Part shown: one piece after another, positions 1 to 15,400 of the stretch
How the letters are laid out: every line of letters begins with the position of its first letter
Numbering within the stretch: the stretch's first letter is position 1
Origin: Sipunculus nudus
Taxonomy: Eukaryota; Annelida; Sipuncula; Golfingiida; Sipunculidae
Length of the DNA stretch: 64,000 nt
NCBI GenBank assembly: GCA_026874595.1
Contig: CM049308.1
Coordinates: 92,883,624-92,947,623 of the forward strand
Direction: 5' to 3'
Notes under the pieces: generated by a model
Database searches by the model: none
Seen by the model: only the letters and a program-made list of their open reading frames with translations
Told to the model about the DNA's origin: nothing
Program-made: the position numbers and the translations under genes

Positions 1-397
1 CCTATAAAATGCAAAAACTTGCTTAATTAGTACAATTATTTTCCTTATATGAAAATGATTAAATTCTGTGTTGGAAAATACATGATGGGTCAAACTGTAC
101 CCTGTGAACACTTTTTAGACCCAAGTTCAAACCACATTCTGATATTTTCTTCTTAAATGCTGCAGAATGCTACTTTCACTCACATAATAATGTATTTTAC
201 AAGGTACCCAGAGCAAGACTTCAATCATCAACATCACAATAAACAGCGTTTAACCCGATGAACATTGATGGGAATCTGCATGCTACTGCAACGCACCAGT
301 GTTATGACTGATCCTCTGTTGGACCCACGCATTCTCAGTGAAGCATGTGTGGAATGGAGAACACCCTAAGTTAACAAGATCCTTTGTTATGACACTG

Positions 398-474
398 CTA
401 TTGTTTCTTGAAGCTCTTCAGTATAGGATATATATTTTCAAATGCATCATAAATCTCTGTCCTCACTTTGGCAC
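398..474 (-). CDS. TBP: TBP terminal exon
   Basis: 77 nt encoding the C-terminal helix [20 protein letters not shown] then FKKQ and a TAG stop at 398-400. Acceptor TTTTCAG. The 3' UTR continues below 398. I see no AATAAA on the minus strand before the window edge, so the poly(A) site may lie outside. Confidence 0.95.
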
Positions 475-3400
475 CTGAAAAATTAGAGAAACAAATGACC
501 ACACTCAATAAATATGCAGAGTGTAAAAAGATTGATAATGCTCAGACCAAAATTAATCTGTCAATTAAAACTGGTGCAAGTATAAAATCCACATGAATGA
601 TCTGACATAAACTGTTTCAAGTTTGTCAATGACCAAAAGTAGTGAAGGTTAGTAAAATTCTCAACTCAGGGACTTACACTGTACGTAGCTTTAGCTTTCA
701 ACCGTATTTCACTATCATCGTCAGCAGTCTGGCACCCCTGACAGCATCTCAGGTGATGTCACATGACCACCGGGATCATGTGACAACAAGTGGTTGTAAA
801 TCTGAGGGAGTTCCAGGCCTGGTCCCAATTTAGGGCAGGTTGGTGGCATTTGATTTTGAGTGCCTCCTTCACTTTCCTCCTGATGTCCACCGAGTCTGGT
901 TCTAGGATCTTTATAGAGTCCCACTGCATCTGGTGTCTTGCATCCCTCTGGTGTTCATAAATGGCTGACAATGATCAGGAGATACGGTCCAAAGCTACAG
1001 CTATGTACAATGCAAGTCCGTGAGTTGTGAATTTTACTAACCTTTATGGAATCTCCAGGGACAGGCTCCAACACACATAGTTTGAAAAAAGTAGTATTTA
1101 CCATGAATAGGGGTCAGTGCAAAAACACCTAAATAACTGATTTTAGGGGCTGGCTAAAATATGTTCAAGCAAATTCTGAAAATTATATTTATATCCTTAC
1201 AAATTTAACAATACATACTAGTATATTTTTTCTATTAAGAAATATCAAAAGATTATATACATGTACTGCTGGTTCATTTGAGCACAAGACAGGACAATGA
1301 AATTTCTGTTCTACTTCCAGGGTTCCAAAACCTTGGCAAAATCATTTTTTTTATTTGTTTACCTCAATTTTGTAAAAGTCCATGAAAAAGGCACATAGGG
1401 TTCTAGCCATACATTATCTGCTTACTTACACTGATAACCATAAAGGGCTGCAGGGGCCAGGAAGGGAACAGACCATTAAAATTTTCTAGTAAAAATACAT
1501 ATAATTTTCCTTGGCCATACCTGTAAGTACAACTTTCCCTGACACAAATATTAGTAGCACAATCCTTGGCTTCACCATTCTGTATATGAGACCGGGAAAT
1601 AACTCTGGTTCATAGCTGAAAATACAATGTGAATATACATACACTTTTGATTAAGCTGCCAATCTGTTTTAGAGGTGATACTTTGAAAGAAAGTGTCTCT
1701 GTAACAGTAAAGTATATATCCTGCATCACATCATTTAATATAGTTAAAAAAAGTAAGACTGACATAGCAAGGCTAACAGCTCTTTATCAAACTGAAATAA
1801 ATTACTAAAGATGAAAACTGACATACTATAAAATTCAAAACCTTTCTAAATTCAATTATTCTGTGAGACTCAGAGTTTTGCTGCTATCAGTAACATCAAT
1901 GTGGTATGTTCTGGTTGTCTCTCACATGTGAACACTTTCTTCCTATAAGTATTGAATGAACCTGTATCAGCTTATGTACAATACAACATAAATGCAGCAT
2001 ACAATACATTTCAAAACTTGAAACTTCTATTCAACATTCAGAGGATACTCTATTTCAATTAAAACAATATAAAACATTTGAAATTTGATCACATCTTAAA
2101 TCTCCCACTGAATTCTAATGCCATTTATAAGGTACAGTTACTGTGAATCAGAACAAAAAAGATCAAACAAAAAGTTAAAGAGACTGTTTAGGTCTGACCT
2201 CATCCTACACAACAGCCTGTCACTAAAGTCTGTCCCACCAGGGGGCGCCCATCGGTTGCTAATATATTTGCCCAGTGAGTGCCCAGTGTTATACAATGCA
2301 TAAAAAGTATGTTCATACCGGCAATAGAGAATGAAATGTTTTATCATACTAAGTGAATGAAGATTTTGCAACATTCTAGATGTTTTCTCATGCAGTGAGA
2401 GCGCAGGATGGCGTCTGTTAGCTGGCAATGTATTTGATCATATTTATGTTACCCAGTACTCCAACCATGCAATCAATGTTTGTCAAAATGTGTCTGTGAC
2501 CTTGCCACTTCAAACAAGACACTTCAAGTCAAAACAGACTGTTTTCTCAGATATCAGATTAATTGGTTTATTCAAATTCTTTGCACGGTATTATCCTAAT
2601 TTCCTTTTAAGTTAACTACCAGAGTTCCTGGCTGAGGTACCGACAGGGAATTTTCGCAATAAACTGACTTTTTAAATCAATATTGCCTTAGACTAACAGG
2701 TCCCCCTTGGTGGGATGGATTAAGTCTTAGGTCAGTTACAAGTGTTATAACTGAATTCTGGTGAAGGGCAATACTCTGGTCACTGAGCTTAGTTAACAAT
2801 TATGCCCAACACCTCCAAAATACATATATACAAGTAACTAATACACACGAGCAGCTCACCTTGAGAACTGACCATGGCTCAACACCAAGCCTTCCAGTCT
2901 GATAGGAAACTTCACATCACAACTGCCCACCATGTTTTGTATTTTGAAGTCCTGGAACTTTGCCTGTTGAGGACACAAAATATGAAAGGGGCCTATTCAG
3001 AAATCTGACATCAATTAATATAATCCCTTGCACCTTTTAAGACAATTGGCCTGAAAACGGCAATCCCAACAGACACATATCAACATGTTTACAAGATGTG
3101 GGGCACCTTCCAAATACTACAAACACATTCAACAGGGACACCTGGTGGCAACTGAGACAAACTGAGTTTTTGCAAAGGCTTTTTGTAACTAGTGACCTTT
3201 CAAATTCTGCACGTATTGCAACCAACCACCTTCAGTGATATGGCTTTACTGTTGATCCACATTGCTATGTTACTAACAACTTGTAAACAAACAAGCTCAT
3301 ACCTCAGTCAGAGGGGGGTTATAAGGACCTTTCTTTACAAGATTTAACCACCATTCATTTATATGTAGACAAAGCAAGCCAGAAATCACAAATATATACA

Positions 3401-6400
3401 GAATAGATAGGTGAATAACTGAAACGACTGTCAAAGCATCCGGAAATATATAAAACAACCACAATGAATAACATATTTTTAATATTTAAGTTTATTTCAA
3501 TGGGAACAAGAGATGCTAAATTGAAGAGACCTTATGCTGCTTTTAAGGGATTACTGAGCTGAGTTAATTGATAATTTCTCCTTTTCTCTAAAACAAAACA
3601 TGAAACCTTGCTTTTCTGACTGAACCAACCACTGATCAAAAAATGTCATACAGATAAATTAATAAAATGCAGACTTTTCTTTGGCAGGGCATATGTCAAT
3701 TCTTTTACCTTTAAGCAAATATTAGCAAGGATTGTCAAAAGCTAGGTAACAGAAACTGAAGGTGACACTAAAAGTACAGAAGTATTACTCACCGCAAAGC
3801 CTAATTTCTGTATAATCCTGGCGTATTTTCTGGCAGCGAGTTTGGCTTGTTCCTCACTGCAATAAACAAATAGGGATTTATTGTATGGTTCTGCAAGGGA
3901 CATCAATGAATACATGCACAAGGTCTTCAAACAACAACTAGATGTGTCAGAAAGACACGAATGCCCCCGCCTGGGGCAAATTAGAAACATTTGTTAAATT
4001 TTGAAAAAAATTTTAAGTTCAGGAGGTGTCATATGGTCAAAAGTAGATCAACAAGGGCAAAATGCAAACTCGATCTGTTACAGGTCATTATCAAGCAACA
4101 CACCAAAAATCAGGCCAGTATCTGCAGACACTGTGAAAAAAAAGTCCATACATGTGCATTTTCCATAAAAATTTCTGTCTTTCATGAAATTTTCTATGTT
4201 TAGGAGCCGTAAAACAATCAAAAGTAGGTCAACCCGGATGAAACGCGAACTCAATCTGTAACTGTCATTATCTGCCCACACATAAAAAATCAGGGTGGTA
4301 TCTGCAGGCATTGAGGAAAAAAAGTTGGTACATATGCATTTGTTATGAAAATTTCTATTTTTCATGAAACTTTCTATGTTAAGGAGCAGTCAAATGGTCA
4401 AAAGTAGGTCAACTGAGACAAAACAAGAACTTGATCTGTAACTGATCATTATCTGCCTACACACCAAAAATCAGGCCCGTATCTGCAGGCATTGCGAAAA
4501 AAAGTCCGTACATGTGCACTTTTTTATTAAATTTTCTATGTTAGAGCACCTTTAAACGGTCAAAAGTAGGTCAACTGGAACAAAACATGAACTTGATCTG
4601 TAACTGGTCATTATCTGCCCACACACCAAAAATCAGGCCAATATCTGCAGGTATTGCAAAAAAAAGTCAGTACATGTGTATTTGTCATGAAAATTTATAT
4701 TTTTCATGAAATTTTCTATGTTTAGGAGCTGTAAAACGGTCAAAAGTAGGTCACCTGGGACGAAATGCGAACTCGATCTGTAACTGGTCAATATCTGCCC
4801 ACATACCAAAAATCAGGTCAATATCTGCAGGCATTGCGAAAAAAAGTCCATACATGTGTATTTGTCATGAAAATTTATATTTTTCATGAAATTTTCTATG
4901 TTAAGGAGCCGTAAAACGGTCAAAAGTAGGTCAACTGGGAGGAAACGCTAACTCGATCTGTAACTGGTCAATATCTGCCCACACACCAAAAATCAGGCCA
5001 ATATCTGCTGGCATTGCGAAAAAAAGTCCGTACATGTGTATTTGTCATGAAAATTTATATTTTTCATGAAATTTTGTAAGTTAAGGAGCCGTAAAACGTA
5101 CAAAAGTAGGTCAACTGGGACGAAACACGAACTCGATCTGTAACTGGTCAATATCTGCCCACATTCCAAAAATCAGGTCAATATCTGCAGGCATTGCGAA
5201 AAAAGTCAGTACATATGCATTTGTTATGAAAATTTACATTTTTCATGAAATTTTCTAAGTTAAGGAGCCGTAAAACGGTCAAAAATAGGTCAACTCGGAC
5301 AAAACGCGAACTCGATCTGTAACTGGTCATTATCTGCCGACACACCAAAAATCAGGCCAATATCTGCAGGCATTGTGAAAAAAAGTCCGTACAACTGTTT
5401 TATTTCGGAATGACGGAATGACGGACATGGGTAAAACTATATGCCCCAGCCACTTTGTGGTGGGGGCATAAAAATCCTTACTGAAAACAATGTAAAATCA
5501 TTCTTCAGTCCGTGTTTAATACAATAAAACAATATGATTCAAAAAGGGACGTGAGGACAACAATTTTCCGTTGGATGACAAGAAACATATTACATATTGT
5601 GTGTAAGGAAGTCTATAGCATTAATTACTAACAACCTAAATAGAGTTAAAGACCGAGTGCCACTATAAATACCAGGGGGCGTTACTGGGCAACATGGAGT
5701 TTAACATAATATCTGCAACTGTTCATTTGGGCTCTGACTGTTATCTGAATATGATTCCAAAAGCTGAGCTGGATTTTGGCAGACATGTTCCTAGTAATGC
5801 AAGTAACTGAAATAAATTATCATTTCTAGGTCAATTTATGAGGTGTCTGCAGGAAAATGAATTATAAGTGTCCATGCCAGTCCCAGTTTAAATTTAGCGG
5901 GGGAGGTGATCAGCCACGGCAGGAGCCAATCAGTTAGCAGCCATGATGTGTATAAACAACAGCACGTGGCTTTGTGCACAAGCAGGCATGCGATGTCATT
6001 AGTCAGTGACTGTCTGTCTCTGATCTAAATACTGGTACTCACCAGAACAAACTCTGCTGAAACTCCATTCACCATACAAATCCCTATTGGCTTTTAAATG
6101 TTAACTTTATAAGCCCAGTTTAAATCAAGCTTTGTTAGAAATTACACCTTGATGAACAGGATGAGAGTACACTACACTCAGTCACATGAACCTGTACACC
6201 AAGTTTCTGAGTGAAGCTGTGGCTTGGCTGAATAAAAATTCTTGGTCAGTTTATTGGTAGGCCATGGACAGGAAACATGAACCACACTGGGTTACTTCAA
6301 TAATGTTAGGAATTTCTCATTTACTCAGGGTAACAGACAGCAACATTTGTTGAACAGATTTTAGTGAGTCTGCTTGAAATGAAGTTGTATTTTAAGTTAT

Positions 6401-9400
6401 TGTTACATATTCAAATCAATACCACTCAAAATGCATTGGAATTAAATATGCATGGCAAACACATTAACCACAGAATTTCTTCATGCTGCCTTGGTTATCT
6501 GCCTTCCAGCTTGTATACATCTTTCAATCCCGCTATTAATCTTAGTTTACCCTTGGGATACTGGGGCCAGCAAGGCGACAATCACCGGGGGGTACAGCTA
6601 CTTTGTGATGTTATATATATCTGTTGGTAATCCTGTTAATTAGTATCTTCTCAAGGTTACTCAAAAGGTTTATATGATTAAACTGTGTTCATATTTATAT
6701 AATGTCCCATACCATTTTTGAAATGATAATACACTTATGGAGATTCAGATGGGGACATAACGTTACTATTTACTTGTTTAGACACATTCATTCACAGTTA
6801 ACCAGCACATATATACATGTCAGCAGTAAGCCACGTGCTCAGGCTGTTGTGTCTGTATGATAAGCTCAGATCTGGCTGTCAGTCACAGTCACATGACCTC
6901 TCCTGTAAGTGGGTGGTTCGGGAACTCGGCCTTTAAGACAAGCACCAAAAACATGCAAAATACGCCTGTCTTATGTCTTGTGACCTCATTAAATATGCGT
7001 GAAATATGCTGAGGATTTTAATTGAGGTAAGAAACTCTATTGGTAAATATGTATAATGAGTTTCATGAAAACCCATAGGTCACCATGGTGCCTCTAAAGT
7101 GCGATGACCTCTGACCATATTAAATACACTAAGACTTTGCTGGAAATTGAACTTAGGCAAGATATTTTATTGATAAATATTTTTGATGAGTTTCATATAA
7201 AGCCTTCATATTTAATGCAAGTTATTGCGACAACACCACAAAGTAGCCTAGAAGATCAGCGACCTTATTCAATATGCTTAGATTTTGCCCGTAATCAAAC
7301 TCAGGCGAGATAATCTGTTGGTAAATAGTAATGGTGAATTTGGTGAAAATCCATCAAAGCCCTGGTAAGTTATCATGGGGACACTAAAGTTCACGGACGG
7401 ATGGTGGGTATACAATAATACTCCTGTCATATGATGGGCGTATAAAAAGGTAAACTCACTATGACCTACAAGTCATTTATGTTGAGAACATGACAAATAT
7501 AAAAAAAGAGGATAATACAAACAAAATAAAAATAGCAAAAATCTCCCTCTTATATTCATTAAACAAAGATAACATAAGAAATACAAGTTGTACCTTTTGG
7601 CTCCTGTGCAGACCATCTTCCCTGAGCTGAAGATGAGTGCAGTCGTGCGAGGGTCTCGTATCCTCATAATGACGGCAGCAAATCGTTTTGGATTGTATTC
7701 AGCATTCCTAGCCTGGAGGGCTATCTTCTTCAGATCCAGCTTACAACCAAGGTTTACTGTGCACACAATATTCCTGAAACATGGGTTATATATTTTAATG
7801 TAAAATTTGTTTGTTTTTTTTATTAAATTTACAATTCAGCTTAAAGTTATAATTTTTTAAATATTGAGCAAAGAAACTGAATATTTGCAGTGAGGAAACT
7901 AAAGTTATTTTACCCAATTAATGGTGTAAAAGGAACTAATATTCATATGGTTTTATCATGTCATTTTTACAACATCTCCTAATTCATATGACAGAAAAAC
8001 TACTAATAAATATCACAATAATGCTGAACCTACACAAAATGCAGCTTAGGAAGAGTCAATAAATCATCATTTGTTGCTTAGTTTACATAATAATGAAAAA
8101 TCACGACATTTTTTACACTGGCCCTAGATACAAACTTAAGTTTTCTTCATCAGGTAATTAAAGCCAACTATGTACAACTTCCATTGTACTTCTAATAATG
8201 AATACTTTTGATTTAAAAACCCTGGTGTTAACTGTGCTTTGGATATTTCAAATGAGGTATAACCTAAGTTCTGTTTATATGCTAAATAAGGCCAATTGTG
8301 AACAACTTCCACTGTACCTCTTATAATAAATACTTGAAATTTAAAAACCCGGTGTCAACTATATACTACATCTTTCAAAAGGTGATATAACATACTGGAG
8401 TTGAGGGGTGATGCCTGAACCCTCTGTGGCTGGGGTTGCTGGCGTTCTGGGAGTGGGTGGTCCACCCAGTACAGATGGTGGGTATGACCCAGGTGTTGAC
8501 CCTGGTAGTATAGTTGTTGTGGTTCCATGGTAACCACTGGGTACAGCAGGTGAAAATAGGCTAGGCTGTAATAAAAAGCAAGAAGATTAAAATAGGATTT
8601 GATTACTTTGAACTTATATCCCAGCTGAGTAGAACCTCGGGGTTCCCAGCATTCTCCTTGATGAATTTACAAAATTTCAGGATAAAAAAATTCATCCCCC
8701 CCCCCCCCAGTATGAAACATGTTTAATATTGGTAAATAGAACAGCTGCTGAAACGATGTCATAGTGAATGAAACAAGGGACCCATGGGTCACGGCGCTCA
8801 GCTGTTATATATGATAAAAAATATGATTTGGGAAAGAGGCATATGCTGGTTTTGTGTGGTAATAAATATGAGATTTATTATGAGTTGTTGGTGTTTAGCT
8901 TATGTATGATTTTGATAGTATTTTTGGAGACAGGGAAGAGGATTGATTTCATTTATTTTATTAACAAATGGAGTGCTATTGTCACACAGATTTTGACCTG
9001 GCCATATAACTTATAAGCAGCACATAAAATAAAAGAGTTTAACTATTTATTAAAATTTAATAACAATTGTTGTGCCAATATAATATTTATTAAAAATAAC
9101 AGGAGAATCATATGATTTTTAAAATAAAATATAACTGAACTAATTATTAAATTAATATTATAGAATATATGCATTCATGAATACATTTTGAAAGTATTTG
9201 CACTGGTTTTCAAATACTTTCATTTTTACCTGAATTCCCATTCTAATGCAAGAAATTTTATAATGGAGTACATATTCATATTCATATACATTTGCAAAGT
9301 ATTTGCACCATGTCTGGTATTTATTCAGTTTTAGCCAAACAATGATGTTGAGAATCCAGAATATAAACAAAGGACCCATGGGTCATGACAAAAGTTTGAA

Positions 9401-12400
9401 ATTTTTGCAAATGCAAAATATGAAAAATATTCTATTGTAATGTTTTATATTTATATAAGCATATGAGAAGCTAAGAGGAAAGGGCCCTCCTACTTGGTTA
9501 TAGTAAAGTTCTCAATATATGATTGCAAACTAATACTCTGACAAGAGTGTCATGAAGAAAAACAGTAAAAGTTTTGAGATACTGTGATGCATATGAAAAA
9601 TTTACAGATGGACAGGCAAGTGGACAGAATGGACTAATACCTTCATTCACTTTCAAAGGAATAATGCATTTAAGTTTATATATAAGCCTATTTTTTTAGC
9701 ATATCCACTTTTTTCATTAATAGTTTTTATCTGATTCATTTTTTTTTATTTACAAGTGTTATAAATTTGTAATATAAAAGTGAAAATACAAGTTCAAATA
9801 TTAGAATTCTAAGTTGCAATCATTATATATCCAGATTGTAGCTCACATTGGGTCATATTATGCATACACATATATTTTATTATTTTTAAATCAAATGTTT
9901 AAACTGAATGTAAAAGAAAATAATGCCACAACATGGCATCTACAAAATTATTCCTTGAATTCCTATTAAAAAGTTTTGCACATTGGAGTTTTCAGGACAG
10001 GCTTAATTTTATTCACCGAAATAAAATAAAAGATTCAGTAAATTTGATAAAAAAAACATCTTTTCAAATAAAGTATACACACTATTGGTTGAATGAGGGA
10101 CAAACAATATCATTATGCTAATTACAATCTAAGCTATAATTAATAACTGGAAATAATAGTCAATTTCACACCTGTTGAAGTTTTACTCTTCTGAAGTAAA
10201 GCATTACTTATCTGATGAACATCCATACTTTCATAGCAACACATCACTTTGTGGACACAATTAAATGTGCACTTTAATCATTGTAACCCTGGTGGTACAA
10301 TCCAAAATCTAAAATGTAGCATGTCCAAGAATAAAATAAAATACAGAAAATTATAAAATTCATCTAGTTTATGCACCAGCTGGGGGGGGGGGGGTTGAGT
10401 GCAGGGCAGTGGAGAAGCCTGCTAGTAGTGGCCAAGCTGGGTCAAGGCAAGCTGCCTGGGGTGGGTTACATAGTGCAAGTGAAGGCTGTACTACTAGGTG
10501 GGCCAGATATAAACAACACTTGACATGGTGTATGAAAACTTGAATAAAAGCTACTCTTTTCAAACAATTTCTTTGAAATTTCAGATTTGAAAAGATTAAA
10601 TCCTTATGCATATATGCTGTGAAAATTAAATCAAGAGTGCTTACAGGGAAAAAACATGCCACTGCCAAAGTTGGACAAAATTTAAGGTATTAATTTTTTA
10701 TTTATGCTAATAACTTGAAAACTTTGCAAAATTCAGATCTAATTTTGGGCAAACAATTGAATCTTGATTAAATAAAGTTATATTCCTGAAAAAAGTCTTC
10801 AGCTTCAGCAATTCTCATGTTAAGTGAGCAAATATATTTCCTGATTTTTAAAAAATTGCATTATATTTGGGCCTATAACTTCAAAATAATACCCAATACT
10901 GACTTAATTTTTGGTATGTGCACAGAAAATATATGGAAGAATATGAATACTAAATATGATCAAAAACAGATCAGTGGTTTTGATATTAGGCAGACTTGAA
11001 GTGTAACAATTGCTTTTTTATGGAAAATGGAGGTTTTTCCTTAATATCTCGAAGGAACGAAGTTCTAATGACCCAATTTTCGGTATGGTAGGAGATTTTG
11101 GGGACATCTAATGGTATGCAGAATTTTGGATTCGTAGGTCCAACGGTTTTAAAACGTGCCCTGTTAACAGCTGGCCGGCCAGACGGCCGGTCGAATGGAC
11201 GGACGACGGACAAAGGACCACGACTATAGCTCAGATGACTTACAGTCAGCTGAGCTAAAAAACTAAACCACTGGCATGTATTGTAAGTATATATAAAAGT
11301 GTGTATTATAACATGAAGCCAGTACAGCCAATCATCAAGTCGAGATGCTAAAAGAAATTATAACAAGGTGAACAATTTCTATTTAGGCTGATAAAATTCC
11401 CTGAAGGCAAGTAAAGTTTTAAAAAAATATCAACATACCAGTATCACTAAACTCAGCTGAAACTGTCTTTAAGGATATTTTTATGAGGTTTATCAAAATG
11501 TGGTTCCTGTGGCCTTAACATTGGAAAATGTGACCAAAAAATCTGAGAACTTACTATCCTTGAACTTATAGCATATAGACTATCATAACAATCTTTTTAA
11601 AAAAAAGTGGTTCCAGTGACCTTGACCTCTGACCAGGTAACCTCAAAATCTACTGATTTCTTCCAATTTGGGCAGGTAAGCCATGTGTGAAAGATGGTAT
11701 GTATGGGATAAAAAGTTTGATTTACTGTGCAATCAAAATGGTTCCTGTGACCTTCACCTTTACCTCAGGACTCAGAAAATCCAAATGTTTCTAATTAAGT
11801 GATGGGTGATACCTAAACCAAGTCTGAATCCAAACTCTCAAACCAAACTACAGTTATCATCTGGAAACTAATTTGTGTGGATGGATAGATGGACAGACAA
11901 ACAGACAGACAAACAGAGTGATTACTATATGGTTGAAGATCAATAAACACATCAGTTTTCAGGACACAAGAAGAAACCACAGCTGAGAAACTGACATGAT
12001 TGCTGTCATTTCTAAGTAAAAAATTAATTAAATATTTGTAAAATCAAGAAAAAAAAACCAGATGGCTCCACCATTTTCAGGAACTGACAAAACTAGTCTT
12101 GGTCAATATTCATGGCAAGATTAATGACAATCCATGCATTAATTATTAAGATACTGGAGGTTTTGTATCAAAATTATAATTATTCTGTGGGTATTTACTG
12201 GTTTCTTTTTTTTTTTTTTATTCATATATACATACAATTACAAACAATTACAAATACAAACATAATAACATTATACAATATAAACAGGACATTATACAAT
12301 AACAAGAACTTTACAGACATATTAACAACATTTCATACTTAATGATACTTTTTCCTCATAAATAGTATCATACGATATACTATCAAACAATAACAAATTG

Positions 12401-15400
12401 TAATATAATTTTGACTTATTGAATGAGGACAGAAAACCTCTCATTCATAGCATTTATATACAGTCTAATATATTAATTAAAACAACTGTGGTAATATTTT
12501 CCCCCACTTATGGAGATGTACATTTAATTTTCCTTTATTCTGAGCTATTTCATATTCAATATTTTGCAAAAGTTTCATTTTATTAATAAAACACGCAAAT
12601 AAATTAGTGTCAGGGTCATTTCTTTTTAAATAAATAACCATTTTGAAGGTCATAATAAGCTGATTCAGCAAGAGGTTTTTCTTAACAGGTAATAACCCGA
12701 ACAATATAGTTGTGACATTAAGAGAAGGCAAATATATATTCGCTGTTTTCAGCCATGTCTGAATTCCAAAGTATACATTTTTGGACACAAAACATTCACA
12801 GAACAAATGAATCACTGTTTCGTATTCAAGAAAACAATATGAACACCGCGGACTGTCAGAAAGATTCCACTTGTAAAGCAGAGAGTTGACAGGTAAATAG
12901 TTATGTAAAATCTTATATTGGAATTCCCTGCTATACATATCAAGTGAAATTTGATGGGCTGCAACATAATATTGTGTAAATTGTTCACAACTAATTTCCC
13001 CTCTTTCAGCCCACTTCTTTAATGTTGTTGACTGAGTGCTTTTCTTTTTGATAAGTGAATCATACACCCTTTTAGATGTAATCTCTGCTAAATCAATAAT
13101 TCCGGTATCTGTAACAACACTGTCCTCTAGTTTCTACAAACTCTTCTGATATACATAAACTAATCCAGTCTTGAGGTATTGAACCTATAACAGATCTCAA
13201 TGACAAATACTTGCTAAATGATAATGATGGGTACCTTACCCTCAATTCGTGCCAAGTACACACATAAACATTATTTGTTAAAAGGTCTTTCACCGTTCTT
13301 ATGTTTAAACTATCAAAATATTTTACAAAAAAAAGACTTTTTATTGAACTTCAGATAACAATTATTCCACAAAGGTTGTAAGATAACTTCCTGGGCTGAT
13401 TCAGGGTATTTTTTAACAAAATATGACCACTCTTTCAGGCATTCCTTATAAAATGGCAACATTTGACATGGAATTCTCTTTGTATAAAAATTCATTGAAA
13501 TCGCATCTTTACCTCCAATTGCTTTCAAATAGTACTGAGGTATTGTTTTCCATGTTCTATCGGAACCTGTGGTTAATTTTTTTATCCACATTACATACTG
13601 AGTTTTTAATCTTGTACCAACATCTGGGAAGCTCAAACCTCCCCGGTAATAGGACCCAATGACTGTCTCATATTTGACTTTAGGTCGCTTACCCTTCCAT
13701 TGAAACTGTCTCACGAGTAATGTGATATTATTAATAAATATTGTTGGTGCGGTGCACATATTACAAACATACAAAATCTTTGGTAAGGCTAAAGTTCTAC
13801 AAATTTCTGTACGTCCAAATATTGTAAGGTTTCTAGTTGACCAAATGTTAAACAGTAACTTAAGTTTTTCCTCCACTGTCTGAAAGTTGTACTTATAACA
13901 AAGTTCTTCACTGTATGACTACCATATCCCAAGAATTTTAATCGCAGATTTTGTTAAATTAACCCATTTACATGAAATTGGTGTTTCCTCCTTTTTCTTC
14001 CATTTTCCTAACCAAGCTGCATCTGATTTTTCATAATTCACTTTTAATGAAGTATAATTAGCAAATGTGTCAATTATTGATATCAAATATTTAAATGACT
14101 CCACATTGGACAGGAAAAAAGTAACATCATCAGCAAATATTGTTAGTTTTACTTCATTGCTACCTATATAAATGCCTTTTACATTTTTTTCTGATCTAAC
14201 AATATGCATTAAGATTTCTATCACAAGAATGAACAAATATGGTGCAATTGGATCACCTTGCTTAGTACCTCTTGACACAGGAAAATATCTGGTTGAATAT
14301 CCGTTATTTAAAACACAACTTTGTGAACCTGTATGAATTAATTTTATCCAGTTGATAAACATTGGTCCAAATCCATACCGTTTCATACCGATAGCATAAA
14401 CACATGATCTACGGAATCAAAAGCTGCAGCGAAATCAGCACCAAACAATATTCCAGTTTTGTTTTCTACTTCACAATATTCAATCATATCTGATATAAGG
14501 CGTACTGAGTCCCCTATGTAGCGTCCTGGAACAAATGCATTTTGATCCATATCAACCAATTTATTCAGATCTTTACTTAAACTTGCTACAAGTATTTTAC
14601 TAAGGATTTTACAGTCAACATTTATTAAACTGATGGGTCTCCATGAATTTATGAATCTTACATCTTTTCCAGGTTTCTCCAGAAGAGTGATTACTGACTG
14701 TTTTTGACTTGTAGTCAGTTCACCAAAATTATAACATTCATTAAGACATGTAGTCAAATAACTTCCTAATTCACTGAAGAAGCACAAATAAAATTCTTTG
14801 CAAAGCCCATCCTTTCCAGGAGTCTTGTTATTCGCCATAGATTTTAATGCATTGTGTACATCAGTTATAGTAATCATACCTTCACACAACTCTGCTTCAT
14901 CTGTACTTAATACTGGTAAGTTAGAGCAACTATCTAAAAAATGTTCACAATCATTAAAGCTTTTATCTATATGTCTCTCATATCTTTTACAGTAAAAATT
15001 ATATATTTCTTTCATAATATTTTCCTGATTTGTTACCTCATTTCCATCGATAAGTAATTTTCTAATACAAGTTTTATTCTTATTTCTCCTTTCCAAGTTT
15101 ACAAAGTATTTATTATTTCTTTCACCTTGCTCATGCCATTGTGCTCTTGACCTTATTATAATTCCTTCCATTATTTTATTATAGCATTCCTCCAATTCAT
15201 TCTTGATCTTTTCATATTTTTCTAAGTTTTCATGACTCGGATTACTACTGATGGCACATTCCATTTCTTTTACTTCTTTTTCTAATGAAAGGTATCTATC
15301 TTTAAATCTTCTATTCTTTTCTTTAGAATAAGTAATTGTAAACTTCCTAATGCTATATTTCAGATACTCCCATTTACCTCGTGCATCTAGCTCTGAGTGA

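Noticed and set aside
10369-10668. 99-codon minus-strand frame
   Set aside because: Runs across a poly-G tract and a dispersed repeat; no family features.
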